Assembly (NCBI GenBank): GCA_028280505.1
Contig: JANQLO010000036.1
Location: 45,744-109,743, forward strand
DNA from: Chromatiales bacterium
Lineage (GTDB): Bacteria > Pseudomonadota > Gammaproteobacteria > Chromatiales > Chromatiaceae
Length of the DNA stretch: 64,000 nucleotides
Direction: 5' to 3'
A program made the translations under genes and the position numbers. Below, in pieces: positions 19,361-27,400 of the stretch; positions within the stretch are counted from its first letter, which is position 1; every line of letters starts with the position of its first letter. The notes beneath the pieces are model-generated. The model searched no databases. It saw nothing but the letters and a program-made list of their open reading frames with translations, and had not been told where the DNA came from.

Positions 19361-19999
19361 ATGAAAAAATCGACAGTGCTTTTCTGTGCGATGGTGTTAT
19401 CGATGACATGTCTGCCGGCGACGGCATCCGATGCCGACGGCGACAAACGTGCCCTGGCCAAGGCCAAGTTCCTACTCAAATCACTGCAGAAAGAGAATCA
19501 GTCGTTGAAGATGGAGAGGGCGACGCTGAATAAGGACCTTGCTGCCGCCAGTGCCGACCTCGACGCATTGCGGGCCGACAAGAAAGACCTCGAAAAACGG
19601 CTGAGTGAATCGATGTCCGAAAATGAGCGCCTCACCTCGCGGTTGGGAACCAGCGAACATCGACGCGAACTTGCTTATGAACGTATCGAACTGCTTACAG
19701 CGAAACTGAAGGAGCACATCGAGGTGCTCAAAAGGACGATCACGAACCGCAATGTGCTGGAACTGGACGTCGAACAACTGACGAACACGGTACAGAATTG
19801 TGAGTTCAAGAACCGCAAGCTATACGAGGCCAACCTGGAGATGGCAGACCGCTACCAGGCAAAGGGTACGTCGGATGCTTGGTTGCAGAGAGAGCCCGTG
19901 ACAGGACTCAAACAAGCAAAGATCGAAGGCATTCTCGAAGAGTATCGAAGAAAGCTGGAAGAGCTGAAAGTGGCGGAACGTTCGGACGAGATGCAGTAG
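19361..19999 (+). CDS. Small periplasmic coiled-coil protein
   Basis: 212 residues from ATG 19361 (GGTG 19351-19354 is well placed; an in-frame GTG at 19352 is less likely). The signal peptide (about 1-22) ends TASA-type, then DADGDKR. The remainder is almost wholly helical and charged (KFLLKSLQKENQSLKMERATL, heptad-like L spacing; QLTNTVQNCEFKNRKLYEANL), so a long coiled coil is expected. One mature cysteine is present. No enzymatic motif was seen. It is the last gene of the TPS-TonB-porin cluster and may act as a periplasmic spacer or scaffold, perhaps pairing with the porin's coiled coil. That role is inference; no named family was recognised. Confidence 0.8.
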   Translation: MKKSTVLFCAMVLSMTCLPATASDADGDKRALAKAKFLLKSLQKENQSLKMERATLNKDLAAASADLDALRADKKDLEKRLSESMSENERLTSRLGTSEHRRELAYERIELLTAKLKEHIEVLKRTITNRNVLELDVEQLTNTVQNCEFKNRKLYEANLEMADRYQAKGTSDAWLQREPVTGLKQAKIEGILEEYRRKLEELKVAERSDEMQ

Positions 20000-20004
20000 A
20001 GAGC

Positions 20005-20032
20005 CGTCCCTCCCCGGTATCGGGAAGGGACG
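20005..20032. terminator. Hairpin between convergent genes
   Basis: CGTCCCT (20005-20011) pairs with AGGGACG (20026-20032). One C-A mismatch follows, then inner CCCG/CGGG around a GTAT loop. It lies 5 nt after the coiled-coil gene and just beyond the end of the minus-strand VPLPA-CTERM gene, so it can close both transcripts. There is no U-tract directly after the stem; TTTTT follows at 20054-20058. Confidence 0.6.
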
Positions 20033-20056
20033 AAAGGTTGAGTGAAAGCCGGCTTT

Positions 20057-20902
20057 TTACGCCGTTTCGCGACGTTTCTTCAACGAAAAGCCCAAGAGAC
20101 CGAGAGCGGCACCGGGGAACAGAATGGCGCCGGCGGGAATCGGGACCTCCGATGTGACGATGTTGTTGAACACCCGGCCGTCCAAGATCAACGACAGTTC
20201 GGCGGATACCAGTTCGATGTCGCCACTGCCATTGAGGAAGCTCATCTCGAAATCCAAGATACCGTCATCGGGTACCTCGAATTCGAATCCATAGTTTAAT
20301 GTTTCGCTGATCCCGGCCAGTTCGTAGTACACGTTTGTGTACGTGTCTATCTCGACGATCTCTGGCTGCATCGCTTGCCCGTCAGGTTCCGGTACCAGAT
20401 TGATTTCGTTCGTAATGCGCTGATACACATAAGCATCGTGCTCCGCCCAACGCCCCACTTCATGGGTGCTGGCTGTCGATCCGTCTGTAGAAATGGAGAA
20501 TGACGGTGTCAGCTGGTTTATTGCGTAGAACAGGCGCTGATACTCCGCGTGGGTGACGTACGGGGTGATCGTGTAGGTGCCTATTTGTTCGAATCCGCGC
20601 GATACGATGGTCGGACCGGTGACCCGGTCCGGATTGTTCGGTGTGTTGAACGCAAGGGGCTCATCGATCCTGTTTCTGACAGTGTATTGAAGGCTGGCAC
20701 CGAAGACGTTGTCGTCGTTCAGTACGTTGATCGGTAGAACGGCACCGAGGTCGAAAGACAGTGTCGTTCCCGGCAGGCCGTTGCCGATACTGCTGCCGAT
20801 ACCTTGCGTCGGGCTGTCAAAAGTTAGGGTTACCTCGGCGGCATGGCCGGCGCCGGCAAGGCAGGCTGCGGCGACAATTGCGGTCAGGTTTCGAAGCTTC
20901 AT
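20057..20902 (-). CDS. VPLPA-CTERM (PEP-CTERM family) surface protein
   Basis: 281 residues read on the minus strand from ATG at 20902, with GAGGA eight bases before it. The signal peptide (about 1-22) ends GHAA. The body is Asp/Thr/Ser-rich beta sandwich-like, with no catalytic motif seen. The C-terminus has VPIPA from residue 253, a hydrophobic helix (AGAILFPGAALGLLGF), then KKRRE. That three-part tail is the VPLPA-type exosortase sorting signal. It is expected to be cut by an exosortase and released to the surface or exopolysaccharide matrix; no exosortase gene is in the window. It is transcribed toward the TPS cluster and divergently from gmd. A strong sigma-54 promoter match lies 79-94 nt upstream. 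Confidence 0.85.
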   Translation of the reverse strand: MKLRNLTAIVAAACLAGAGHAAEVTLTFDSPTQGIGSSIGNGLPGTTLSFDLGAVLPINVLNDDNVFGASLQYTVRNRIDEPLAFNTPNNPDRVTGPTIVSRGFEQIGTYTITPYVTHAEYQRLFYAINQLTPSFSISTDGSTASTHEVGRWAEHDAYVYQRITNEINLVPEPDGQAMQPEIVEIDTYTNVYYELAGISETLNYGFEFEVPDDGILDFEMSFLNGSGDIELVSAELSLILDGRVFNNIVTSEVPIPAGAILFPGAALGLLGFSLKKRRETA

Positions 20903-21239
20903 GGTTGTATTCCTCGTGATTGAGTAGGCACTGTTGTGACATGGGTTAAATGCGATCAGGAAAGCGATCGACGCATATTAGGCAGGACTTGTGCCATTCC
21001 AACCAGTATCGTCAAAACAGCATACGTAACGTTTACTAAAGCACTATTAAACGTCGATGAAACGTATTACGTAGCGCCGTTGTTCGACGCATACTCGGCA
21101 CTTGATGCAGTGAACGTCGTATTAAGCGCTCAGGACCGTTTGACCGGGTTTCGTAAATCACACGGCGTCACGTTTTTGCCAAACTGTGCGGCTACCATCC
21201 GGCACCTGTCTGTAACCTACGGTGTCGGTAGTCAATCCA
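20903..21239. other. Divergent intergenic region
   Basis: 337 nt between the VPLPA-CTERM gene (minus) and gmd (plus). It contains the sigma-54 site at 20981-20996. The central part (21027-21123) is AT-richer and has several AACGT-centred words (TAACGTTTA, TAAACGTCG, GAAACGTATT, GAACGTCGTATT), possibly binding sites of one regulator. No convincing sigma-70 promoter for gmd could be picked by eye. An open frame at 20936-21253 looks random. Confidence 0.45.
20981..20996 (-). promoter_or_regulatory. Candidate sigma-54 (RpoN) promoter of the VPLPA-CTERM gene
   Basis: On the minus strand the sequence reads TGGCACAAGTCCTGCC. The -24 element TGGCAC is perfect. The -12 element CTGCC has the required GC with the correct GG-to-GC spacing (consensus TGGCAC-N5-TTGCW). 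Transcription would start near 20970, giving a leader of about 68 nt. PEP-CTERM systems often carry the sigma-54-dependent regulator PrsR, so this is biologically consistent. Confidence 0.6.
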
Positions 21240-22334
21240 ATGTCGAAACGTAAAGTCGCCCTTATCACCGGTGTGACGGGCCAGGATGGTGCATACTTGG
21301 CGGAATTTCTGCTGGAAACAGGATATGAAGTACACGGCCTCAAGCGCCGATCGTCATTGTTCAATACGGATAGGATCGATCACCTGTATCAGGATCCGCA
21401 CGTGGATGACCGCAACTTCGTGCTGCATTACGGAGATCTAACCGATAGCACCAGCCTGATTCGGGTCATACAGGCGATAAAGCCGGACGAAATCTACAAT
21501 CTCGCTGCTCAAAGCCATGTCGCCGTTTCGTTCGAGTCGCCGGAATACACCGCCAATGCCGATGCGATCGGAACCCTGCGGATGCTCGAGGCGATTCGAA
21601 TACTCGGATTGGAAAGCAAAACCCGGTTCTATCAGGCATCGACCTCGGAACTTTTCGGCAAGGTGCAAGAGGTACCGCAAAGAGAATCCACGCCTTTTTA
21701 TCCGCGGTCGCCTTATGCCTGTGCGAAGTTGTACGCGTATTGGATAACCGTCAATTACCGCGAGGCGTACGGCATCTACGCTTGTAACGGCATTCTGTTC
21801 AACCACGAGTCGCCGATACGCGGTGAAACGTTCGTTACGCGAAAAATCACACGTGCTCTGGCGCGAATAAAGCTCGGTCTGCAGGACCGTCTGTACCTCG
21901 GCAATCTCAATGCGAAGCGCGACTGGGGCCATGCGAAAGACTATGTCGAGATGCAGTGGCTGATGTTGCAGCAGCAGGCGCCGGAGGATTACGCGATTGC
22001 AACCGGGAAGCAGTATTCGGTTCGCGATTTCGTTAAGGTCGCAGCGGAACACGTCAATATGCGGATCCGTTGGGAGGGAGAAGGTACCGACGAGCGTGGT
22101 ATCGATGCGCGAAGCGGTCGGTGTGTCGTCTCGGTGGATCCGCGCTATTTTCGTCCGACCGAAGTGGAAACGCTGTTGGGTGATGCCGGTAAGGCGAGGG
22201 AAAGGCTGGGCTGGCAACCGAAGATCTCTTTCGAAGAGATGGTTCGGGAGATGATGCAGCACGATATGGAACTGGCGCAGCGCGACGACCTTGTCGAACG
22301 TGAAGGATTCAAGGCTTTTCAGTACTACGAGTGA
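21240..22334 (+). CDS. gmd: GDP-mannose 4,6-dehydratase
   Basis: 364 residues from ATG 21240. It converts GDP-D-mannose to GDP-4-keto-6-deoxy-D-mannose in the cytoplasm, the first step of GDP-L-fucose synthesis. It is an extended short-chain dehydrogenase. The NADP-binding GxxGxxG is G11-V-T-G14-Q-D-G17. The catalytic set is STSE at residues 134-137 (Thr135, Glu137) and Y159-x3-K163. The substrate-side motif [17 protein letters not shown] is the family signature. Length is normal. The in-frame GTG at 21222 is a less likely start because the protein would gain an N-terminal extension not usual in the family. The next gene starts directly after its stop codon (TGA then GTG), so the two are co-translated. 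Confidence 0.97.
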   Translation: MSKRKVALITGVTGQDGAYLAEFLLETGYEVHGLKRRSSLFNTDRIDHLYQDPHVDDRNFVLHYGDLTDSTSLIRVIQAIKPDEIYNLAAQSHVAVSFESPEYTANADAIGTLRMLEAIRILGLESKTRFYQASTSELFGKVQEVPQRESTPFYPRSPYACAKLYAYWITVNYREAYGIYACNGILFNHESPIRGETFVTRKITRALARIKLGLQDRLYLGNLNAKRDWGHAKDYVEMQWLMLQQQAPEDYAIATGKQYSVRDFVKVAAEHVNMRIRWEGEGTDERGIDARSGRCVVSVDPRYFRPTEVETLLGDAGKARERLGWQPKISFEEMVREMMQHDMELAQRDDLVEREGFKAFQYYE

Positions 22335-23369
22335 GTGTCTGCCGGCGTGACAAACGAGTTGCTGGATAAAGAAGCGGGTGTGTTCGTTGCCGGGCATCGA
22401 GGCATGGTGGGGTCAGCGATCGTCCGAGCGTTGGCGCGCGCAGGGTTTGTCAACATCATCACTCGTACGAGCGAGCAACTCGATTTGAGAAATCAAGCGG
22501 CAGTCGATGCATTCTTTGCATCAGAAGCTCCCGAGTATGTGTTTCTTGCTGCAGCGAGAGTCGGCGGCATCCTGGCCAACGACAGCTATCCCGCAGACTT
22601 CATCTACGACAATCTCGCGATAGAGACAAACGTCATCCACGCAGCCCATGTGCATGGTGTCAAGAAGCTGCTTTTTCTCGGGAGCACCTGCATCTACCCG
22701 AAGCTGGCCAGTCAACCCATGCGCGAAGACGCGTTGTTGACGGGGCCGCTGGAGCCGACCAACGAATGGTATGCGATTGCCAAGATCGCCGGGATAAAGC
22801 TGTGCCAGGCCTTTCGAAAGCAACATGGTTGCGATTTCATTTCAGCTATGCCGACAAACCTCTATGGTCCGGGAGACAACTACGATCTCGAGGCGTCTCA
22901 CGTGATTCCCGCGATGTTGCGGAAGATGCACGAGGCCAAGGTTGGCGGCGAGCGCCAGGTCGTTCTTTGGGGGACCGGAAAACCGCGCCGGGAGTTTCTG
23001 CATGTCGATGATCTCGCCGATGCGCTGCTGTTCCTGATACAGGGTTACAGCGCCCCGCTGCATGTCAACATAGGTGTCGGATCCGATCTGACTATTTTCG
23101 AGTTGGCGGGTCTGATCAAGGACGTGACGGGGTTCCAGGGAGAGCTCGTGTTTGACAGCAGTCGCCCCGACGGTACGCCTCGAAAACTCGTCGACACTTC
23201 ACTGATAAACGATTTGGGGTGGCAACCCAAAATTGCGCTGCGTGACGGGCTCGAGCGAACCTACGAGCATTTCGTTCGAAATTACGATGACGCGAAAGGT
23301 GTCGCGTTCAAGGCACGTGCGGTCAGTGTGCAGTCGAGCTCTGTCGAAAGTACAGATTCAATGCTTTAG
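22335..23369 (+). CDS. fcl: GDP-L-fucose synthase
   Basis: 344 residues (also known as wcaG). A 3,5-epimerase/4-reductase that turns GDP-4-keto-6-deoxymannose into GDP-L-fucose. The Rossmann motif is GHRGMVG (20-26). FLGSTCIYP holds the catalytic Ser/Cys region, and Y146-x3-K150 is the SDR pair; the [13 protein letters not shown] motif is typical. The GTG start abuts the gmd stop; another GTG twelve bases later (22347) is an alternative. The C-terminus is longer than usual by about 20 residues ([13 protein letters not shown]). Together with gmd it makes activated fucose for a surface polysaccharide, O-antigen or glycoprotein. No glycosyltransferase is in the window. Confidence 0.96.
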   Translation: MSAGVTNELLDKEAGVFVAGHRGMVGSAIVRALARAGFVNIITRTSEQLDLRNQAAVDAFFASEAPEYVFLAAARVGGILANDSYPADFIYDNLAIETNVIHAAHVHGVKKLLFLGSTCIYPKLASQPMREDALLTGPLEPTNEWYAIAKIAGIKLCQAFRKQHGCDFISAMPTNLYGPGDNYDLEASHVIPAMLRKMHEAKVGGERQVVLWGTGKPRREFLHVDDLADALLFLIQGYSAPLHVNIGVGSDLTIFELAGLIKDVTGFQGELVFDSSRPDGTPRKLVDTSLINDLGWQPKIALRDGLERTYEHFVRNYDDAKGVAFKARAVSVQSSSVESTDSML

Positions 23370-23425
23370 ATCGCTCTCGTATCGCACGGCAAGTGGGTGG
23401 CGACGTCGCTTTATCATCGTTTTTC

Positions 23426-23466
23426 GTTACCTGCACCGGGAGGTAACCCTGTTCGAGCGGTGCAGG
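23426..23466. repeat. Overlapping inverted repeats after fcl
   Basis: CCTGCACCG (23430-23438) is a perfect 9-bp inverted match to CGGTGCAGG (23458-23466). GTTACC (23426-23431) matches GGTAAC (23442-23447). The arms share bases 23430-23431 and interleave, so the two hairpins exclude each other. No U-tract follows. It could be a REP/MITE-like dispersed element or an RNA switch; the sequence alone does not decide. Confidence 0.6.
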
Positions 23467-24320
23467 CTTCGCGCCAGGCGTGGGCGGAGCGGAAAAACCT
23501 TGCCGCCATGCACCCCCAGTCACGATTTCCAGGTAGACGACGGCGCACATGAAAGTCTGCTCAATGTTTTAAACGGGATTGTTCGACAGACCGTTGCGAC
23601 TACCACGACTTGGCGTTTAGGGATGAAATTCGGTTACGGCGTCCGCTTCGGTTTTGTTGTTGAGCATATTTGTTTGAATATACATTATTTATGCTGGAAA
23701 AGTAGACATTTGTTTTTGTGTTATTGATTAATGTATTTATAGTTTTCTGTTAGAAAGGCGTTTTGTTGCTATTTATTATCGATACGACTGCCAACCACTG
23801 AAAAACTTCCGCATTGCATGATGCCTACGGCGTCGTTGATCGAACTTCAGGCCTTTCGCGATTACGGGTTGGCGTCAAAAAGCCATTGAATCGATGCTAT
23901 GTGCCGAATAAAAGGTGTTCCACTTAGTTTTGAAGACGTTTTATTGGCCGGATCTTGAAACGATTCAGAAACATTGAGCGTGAACATTGCTTGGATTGGC
24001 GCGAAAATCGCCGGTTCATCGAGAGTTGTTTTTGCGTCGAACGTTTGTACCGCGATGTCCCGGCCGGTGTTTTGTCCGGTGTACAACGTGTCGGCCGATC
24101 TGCGGCGTAAAGCGCAGTTTTTCTATTAATTTTAAAGCCTTGTCTGCAAAACGAGATTGGTTTGCCGATCGTGATGAAGGAATTTTGTTCGTAAGAAATG
24201 TCGGCCGTGAAGGCCTAGCCAATTTTGCGTCTCGCAGGTAGCGGCGAAACGTCTTTGCATGACGTACATCAATGAAACTGCTTATTCCAGAAGATTTCGA
24301 GTCAATGGGGATAGGGGGGG

Positions 24321-24350
24321 TTGAAATGTAGAGTAAGCCCTGTTTATTCT
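24321..24350 (+). promoter_or_regulatory. Candidate sigma-70 promoter of the giant gene
   Basis: TTGAAA (24321-24326, 5 of 6 to consensus), 18-nt spacer, TATTCT (24345-24350, 4 of 6). A run of seven G (24314-24320) directly abuts the -35 element. The leader would be about 125 nt. Chosen by eye in AT-rich DNA, so chance matches are likely. Confidence 0.35.
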
Positions 24351-24420
24351 AAATAAAAGCAGCAAAACCTGAGTGATTTGGTAGAGAATCGCCAGGTTGT
24401 AAAAATGTAAAGAAAAAGAA

Positions 24421-24441
24421 TCTTAGTAGTAATAACTAAGA
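24421..24441 (+). promoter_or_regulatory. Perfect AT-rich inverted repeat in the giant gene's leader
   Basis: TCTTAGT (24421-24427), loop AGTAATA, ACTAAGA (24435-24441), then AGTTTTG. It could be an operator dyad, an mRNA-stabilising 5' hairpin or a weak attenuator. It lies 42 nt before the start codon. Confidence 0.5.
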
Positions 24442-24474
24442 AGTTTTGTAATAGTAGTTAAGGAAAAAGAATAA

Positions 24475-24489
24475 GAGCCTTAATGGCTC
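24475..24489 (+). promoter_or_regulatory. Hairpin enclosing the giant gene's start codon
   Basis: GAGCC (24475-24479), loop TTAAT, GGCTC (24485-24489). The ATG (24483-24485) sits at the loop/stem edge, and the only Shine-Dalgarno-like bases (AAGAG, 24473-24477) are partly in the 5' arm. This may limit translation initiation, or argue for ATG 24498 as the real start. Confidence 0.45.
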
Positions 24490-27400
24490 CTCCGAGCATG
24501 GAAGCACTCATCTCCGAAAACACTGTCGGCCAATCACGGCGTTTATCAGTCATCGTCTCGCAGGCGTTTTTCGCATTGGCGGGATGGTTTGTGCTCGCTG
24601 GCGTCTCCCTGGCAGCTTCACCTCAGTTCGATATCCGAGTGGCGTCGCCGCTGAACGTTCACAGGGATTCCGCTGACTACATTTTCGCGATTTCGGATTG
24701 TCGCAATCTCAAGGAGTTGAAGGTCCTTGGAGATGGTGAGCCTTACATCCTGCTTCCTTCCGATGCGAATACGCCGGCGCTCGGTACTTACGCTTGTGAG
24801 TTTCCGGTATCGGTCACCGGCCAGCAGCGTTTTACGCCCGAGTTCGATCTGGGCTTTGTCGACGGTACGCGTCAGACCTACAGCGAGGTGTTTTCCACCG
24901 AGCGCAGTAAGCCCAACTTGCGGCTGTCGAGCGTGGATATCGTCGAGATCGACGGTCAGCAGTATGTCGCTGCCGAGTTCACGGCTGCCGACGATGTGGA
25001 TATCGCCTATCTGTCGGTGAATCTCACCGGTATTCGGGCGTCGGATCTGAGACGTGCGGCCGGCGTGGTCGTCGAGGCCAGCAAAACCGCGTTCCTAAAT
25101 ACGCCGGGAGGCGTTCGCGTCTACCCGGTGGAAGACGGTCAGACGGCGTTTACCGTGCGGCAGGCGCTGGACCAGACGCTTTCGCGCGAAGAGATCGCGC
25201 GAAATGCCCTGGTTCTCGTGGAAGCCGCGGTGGTGGACGCGTCCGGTAACCAACAATCCCTGAGCGATATTCGCTATACCGGCGAATCGGTCGACGAGAA
25301 GGTCCTGGCGCTGACTGCGGCGCCGATGAAAATCGTTTTCAGCGATATTCTGCAGCACGCCCGAATCGTTCCGTCGCTCGAATACGAATTCCGAGGTCTG
25401 ACTCCTGTGTCCGGCCTGGGGCAGGGGGTTAACTATGTTTCCTCCCATCCGGAACTGATTGCGGTAACGCCGGACGGTGCTGTCTATCCCATTGCCGAAA
25501 CCGGTGCTGAGACGGTGACCATCACCGTCAGCTATCCGGGACAACCGGATGTGGGGATTCCGATAACGGCGGACTTCACGCGACAACTGGTCGCGCTCAG
25601 ATATGTGGGCCAGGCCGACGGGCCGTTCACGTTGCCCCGCCTGAATAGCTTCGAGCCCCTGCCGGGGCTTATCGCCGTTTTTGACGACGGCAGTGAATCG
25701 CCGCTGAACGAGTCTGTCGAGGTGACGTACTCACTGCCTGCGGAGATGAACGGCCTGCTGGACTTCGATGTACGACAGGGCTTGCGTGCCAGTGCCGTCA
25801 TTACGCAGCAGGCACCGGCCAGCCTTCGTGTTTCGCTGAAGTCGGATCCCGCCGTAGCGGTAGACGTGCCCGTCGTATCGGTGGACGCACGGCCCGTCGT
25901 ATCGATGCGCTCGCTGGGTGCCGTGTCGGTGGACGAGACGCTGAGGCTCACTGCCGACGCATCGGACGATGTGGCTGTCGACAGGGTAGAGTTTTGGCTC
26001 AACGACAACCTGATCGGCCGCAGGACCACTCGTCCTTACGAACTCAGCCTGCCCATCTCACAAGAAATGGAAGGGACGACCCTGAGGTTCCGGGCCGTGG
26101 TGTACGACTCGGCCGGTCAGTCGATCAGCAGCGGCGAGCAGGCCGTGCAGATCGGTGCCGCGCAAGCACTCGCCGTGCCCGATTACGATTTCGAAAAACC
26201 GGTCAATGGCCAGCGCGTGGTTGAAGAGACCCCCTTCCGCGCCGTGGTGGCGGTGGATCTGGGCGAGATGCCTACCACGGTGTTCAGAAGCGATATTCGC
26301 TACGTCGAGTTCTCTGTTGATGGCACCAAAATCGGTGAGACGTATTACCCTTATCTGGAACAGCGCAAAATCCAGAAAGGCCACAAAGAGGTGGATCATC
26401 TCTTCGAGATTTGGGCGTTGCGCACCAACTCGCCGGCCATCAGCACCGATGAGACCAGCGTCGCCATCCAGGCAAGAGTCCATGCACGTAACGGTGGGGT
26501 AGAGGATAGCCCCGCCAAGCTGGTCCGCGTACTGGAAAACGAGCGGCCTCTGGTACGCATTACGTCGCCGCAACCGGGCAGCAGCGCCACCGTGGGGCAG
26601 ACTATCGGTATCACCGTCGAGGCCGTCGACGACACCCTCAACGCCGGCACGGAACTGGTGTTGACCATCGATGGTGAACAGGCCGGTGCGATCCGCATCA
26701 GCGATGACGATGCCTTGGATGCGGATGCCTTCACCTACCATTCCCATAGCGAGGTTTTCCAACTGCCGATCAAACCCGAATGGGTGGGCAGTACCCTGGC
26801 AATCCGTGCGGAGGCGGTCGATTATCATCAGCGCACCGCGTTGTCCGAGATCCTGCACTTCCCCATCCGGGCCGATCAGCCACCGACGGTCGCGGTCAGC
26901 CATCCGGTGGAAGGCGCCCATATCGTTGCCGGTCTGCCGGTAGAGTTGCGGGCCAACGCCAGTGACGACGTCGACGTCAAACAAGTCGACTTTTATGTCA
27001 ATGACAAACTGGTCGGCAGCGACCTGATTCCGCCCTTTGCATTTCTTTACGAAACGCCCGAGATTAGTGGTAATGAGCAACCCATGGCCATTCGTGCCGA
27101 GGTTGAAGATTCCGTCGGCCAACGTGCTGCCAGCAACGTCGTCAATGTGACCCTGGGTCTGGATGAGCAGCCGCCGGTCGTCAATATCGCGCAGCCCGCC
27201 ATCACCGAGACCGATGCCGGTGACGACATCGCCAGCGTGGTTGAGGACAGCCAGTTCGTGTTCAAGGTCACGGGTTTCGACAATGTATTGGTCACCGGTC
27301 TCGAACTCAGCGGTATCGCCAAGGTGCCGGGAAGCGGTTTCGTGCTCACGGGTGATCCGAACGATGTGCTCACCGGCGAGGATTTCCTGCCCCATCCGAT

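Larger units (their letters stand above)
23370..24482. other. 1.1-kb intergenic region before the giant gene
   Basis: No convincing gene. The first 270 nt are GC-rich with overlapping inverted repeats (23426-23466). From about 23640 onward the composition shifts to clearly AT-rich, unlike both flanking genes. Near the end are a G7 tract, a possible promoter, an AT-rich hairpin and a hairpin over the giant gene's start codon. The small frames here (for example 23862-24086 minus) have no family features. Confidence 0.6.

Noticed and set aside
20936..21253. 105-codon plus-strand frame between the VPLPA-CTERM gene and gmd
   Set aside because: It overlaps the sigma-54 site and the gmd start, has no ribosome-binding site or signal peptide, and resembles random sequence.
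23233..23727. Frame overlapping the end of fcl
   Set aside because: It begins inside fcl in another frame and continues into AT-rich DNA with no recognisable domain.
23862..24086. 74-codon minus-strand frame in the AT-rich intergenic region
   Set aside because: No ribosome-binding site of note, no family resemblance, and composition like the surrounding non-coding DNA.
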